Below are positions 63,985 to 64,000 of a stretch of 64,000 bases of DNA, piece after piece (the first letter of the stretch is position 1; every line of letters starts with the position of its first letter). This DNA comes from Locusta migratoria (lineage: Eukaryota > Arthropoda > Insecta > Orthoptera > Acrididae), in assembly GCA_026315105.1 (NCBI GenBank), contig CM048745.1:150977323-151041322 (forward strand), in the 5' to 3' direction. Made by a program: the position numbers and the translations under genes. Below the pieces are notes generated by a model, which searched no databases, had not been told where the DNA came from, and was given only the letters and a program-made list of their open reading frames with translations.

Positions 63985-64000
63985 AGAAAGATTTTGAAGT

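Noticed and set aside
1..64000. CRISPR array, operon or prokaryotic defence system
   Set aside because: No regularly spaced repeats with unique spacers and no prokaryotic gene organisation. Composition and elements are those of an insect nuclear genome.

Overview
The window looks like a repeat-dominated piece of a large insect nuclear genome. An orthopteran such as a locust or grasshopper is the best guess. This is an inference from tRNA-headed SINEs with an ACAAACATTTGAACA-type tail, RTE, jockey-like and CR1/L2-like LINEs, Tc1/mariner relatives and a Penelope-like element. There is no operon structure and no prokaryotic signal. No complete host gene is visible. The only host-like coding candidate is one short exon with good splice sites (579-724). 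Everything else that can be named is mobile DNA, microsatellite, or unassigned AT-rich sequence.

Layout. 1-10 kb: a hAT-type MITE, the orphan exon, a tandem duplication spanning a SINE/LINE junction, a mariner reduced in frame to its DNA-binding domain plus C-terminus, a complete but dead 1.6-kb Tc1/mariner element with 133-bp inverted repeats, LINE and mariner remnants, and two SINEs with clean target duplications. 10-23 kb: two Tc1-like pseudogenes, a mariner-like element, a long unassigned AT-rich stretch (14.8-17.4 and 17.8-19.2 kb), a Penelope-like element, and an internally deleted mariner. 22.7-32 kb: RTE and jockey-like LINEs carrying nested SINEs and a tRNA-bearing foldback element, a 1.8-kb foldback element, a second tRNA foldback element, and more LINE remnants. 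33-43 kb: a mariner MITE, the best preserved RTE reverse transcriptase (34973-36055), two further foldback structures, and a MITE sitting in the B box of a SINE. 43-53 kb: pogo-like, mariner and LINE pieces in a deeply nested block. 53-64 kb: mostly unassigned, with a third tRNA foldback, a tandem repeat, a P-element-like transposase remnant split by a piggyBac-like MITE, and an RTE-like LINE at the right edge.

The elements interact mainly by insertion. SINEs use LINE-type target priming (11-16 bp duplications, 5' truncations) and enter LINEs, other SINEs and DNA transposons, so relative ages can be read from the nesting. I found no convincing new functional system. The most unusual structures are the three inverted tRNA-like dimers, the MITE inside the Pol III B box, and the TTAA-flanked MITE interrupting a P-like transposase. 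SINE groups are called A, B, C and D here for convenience only.
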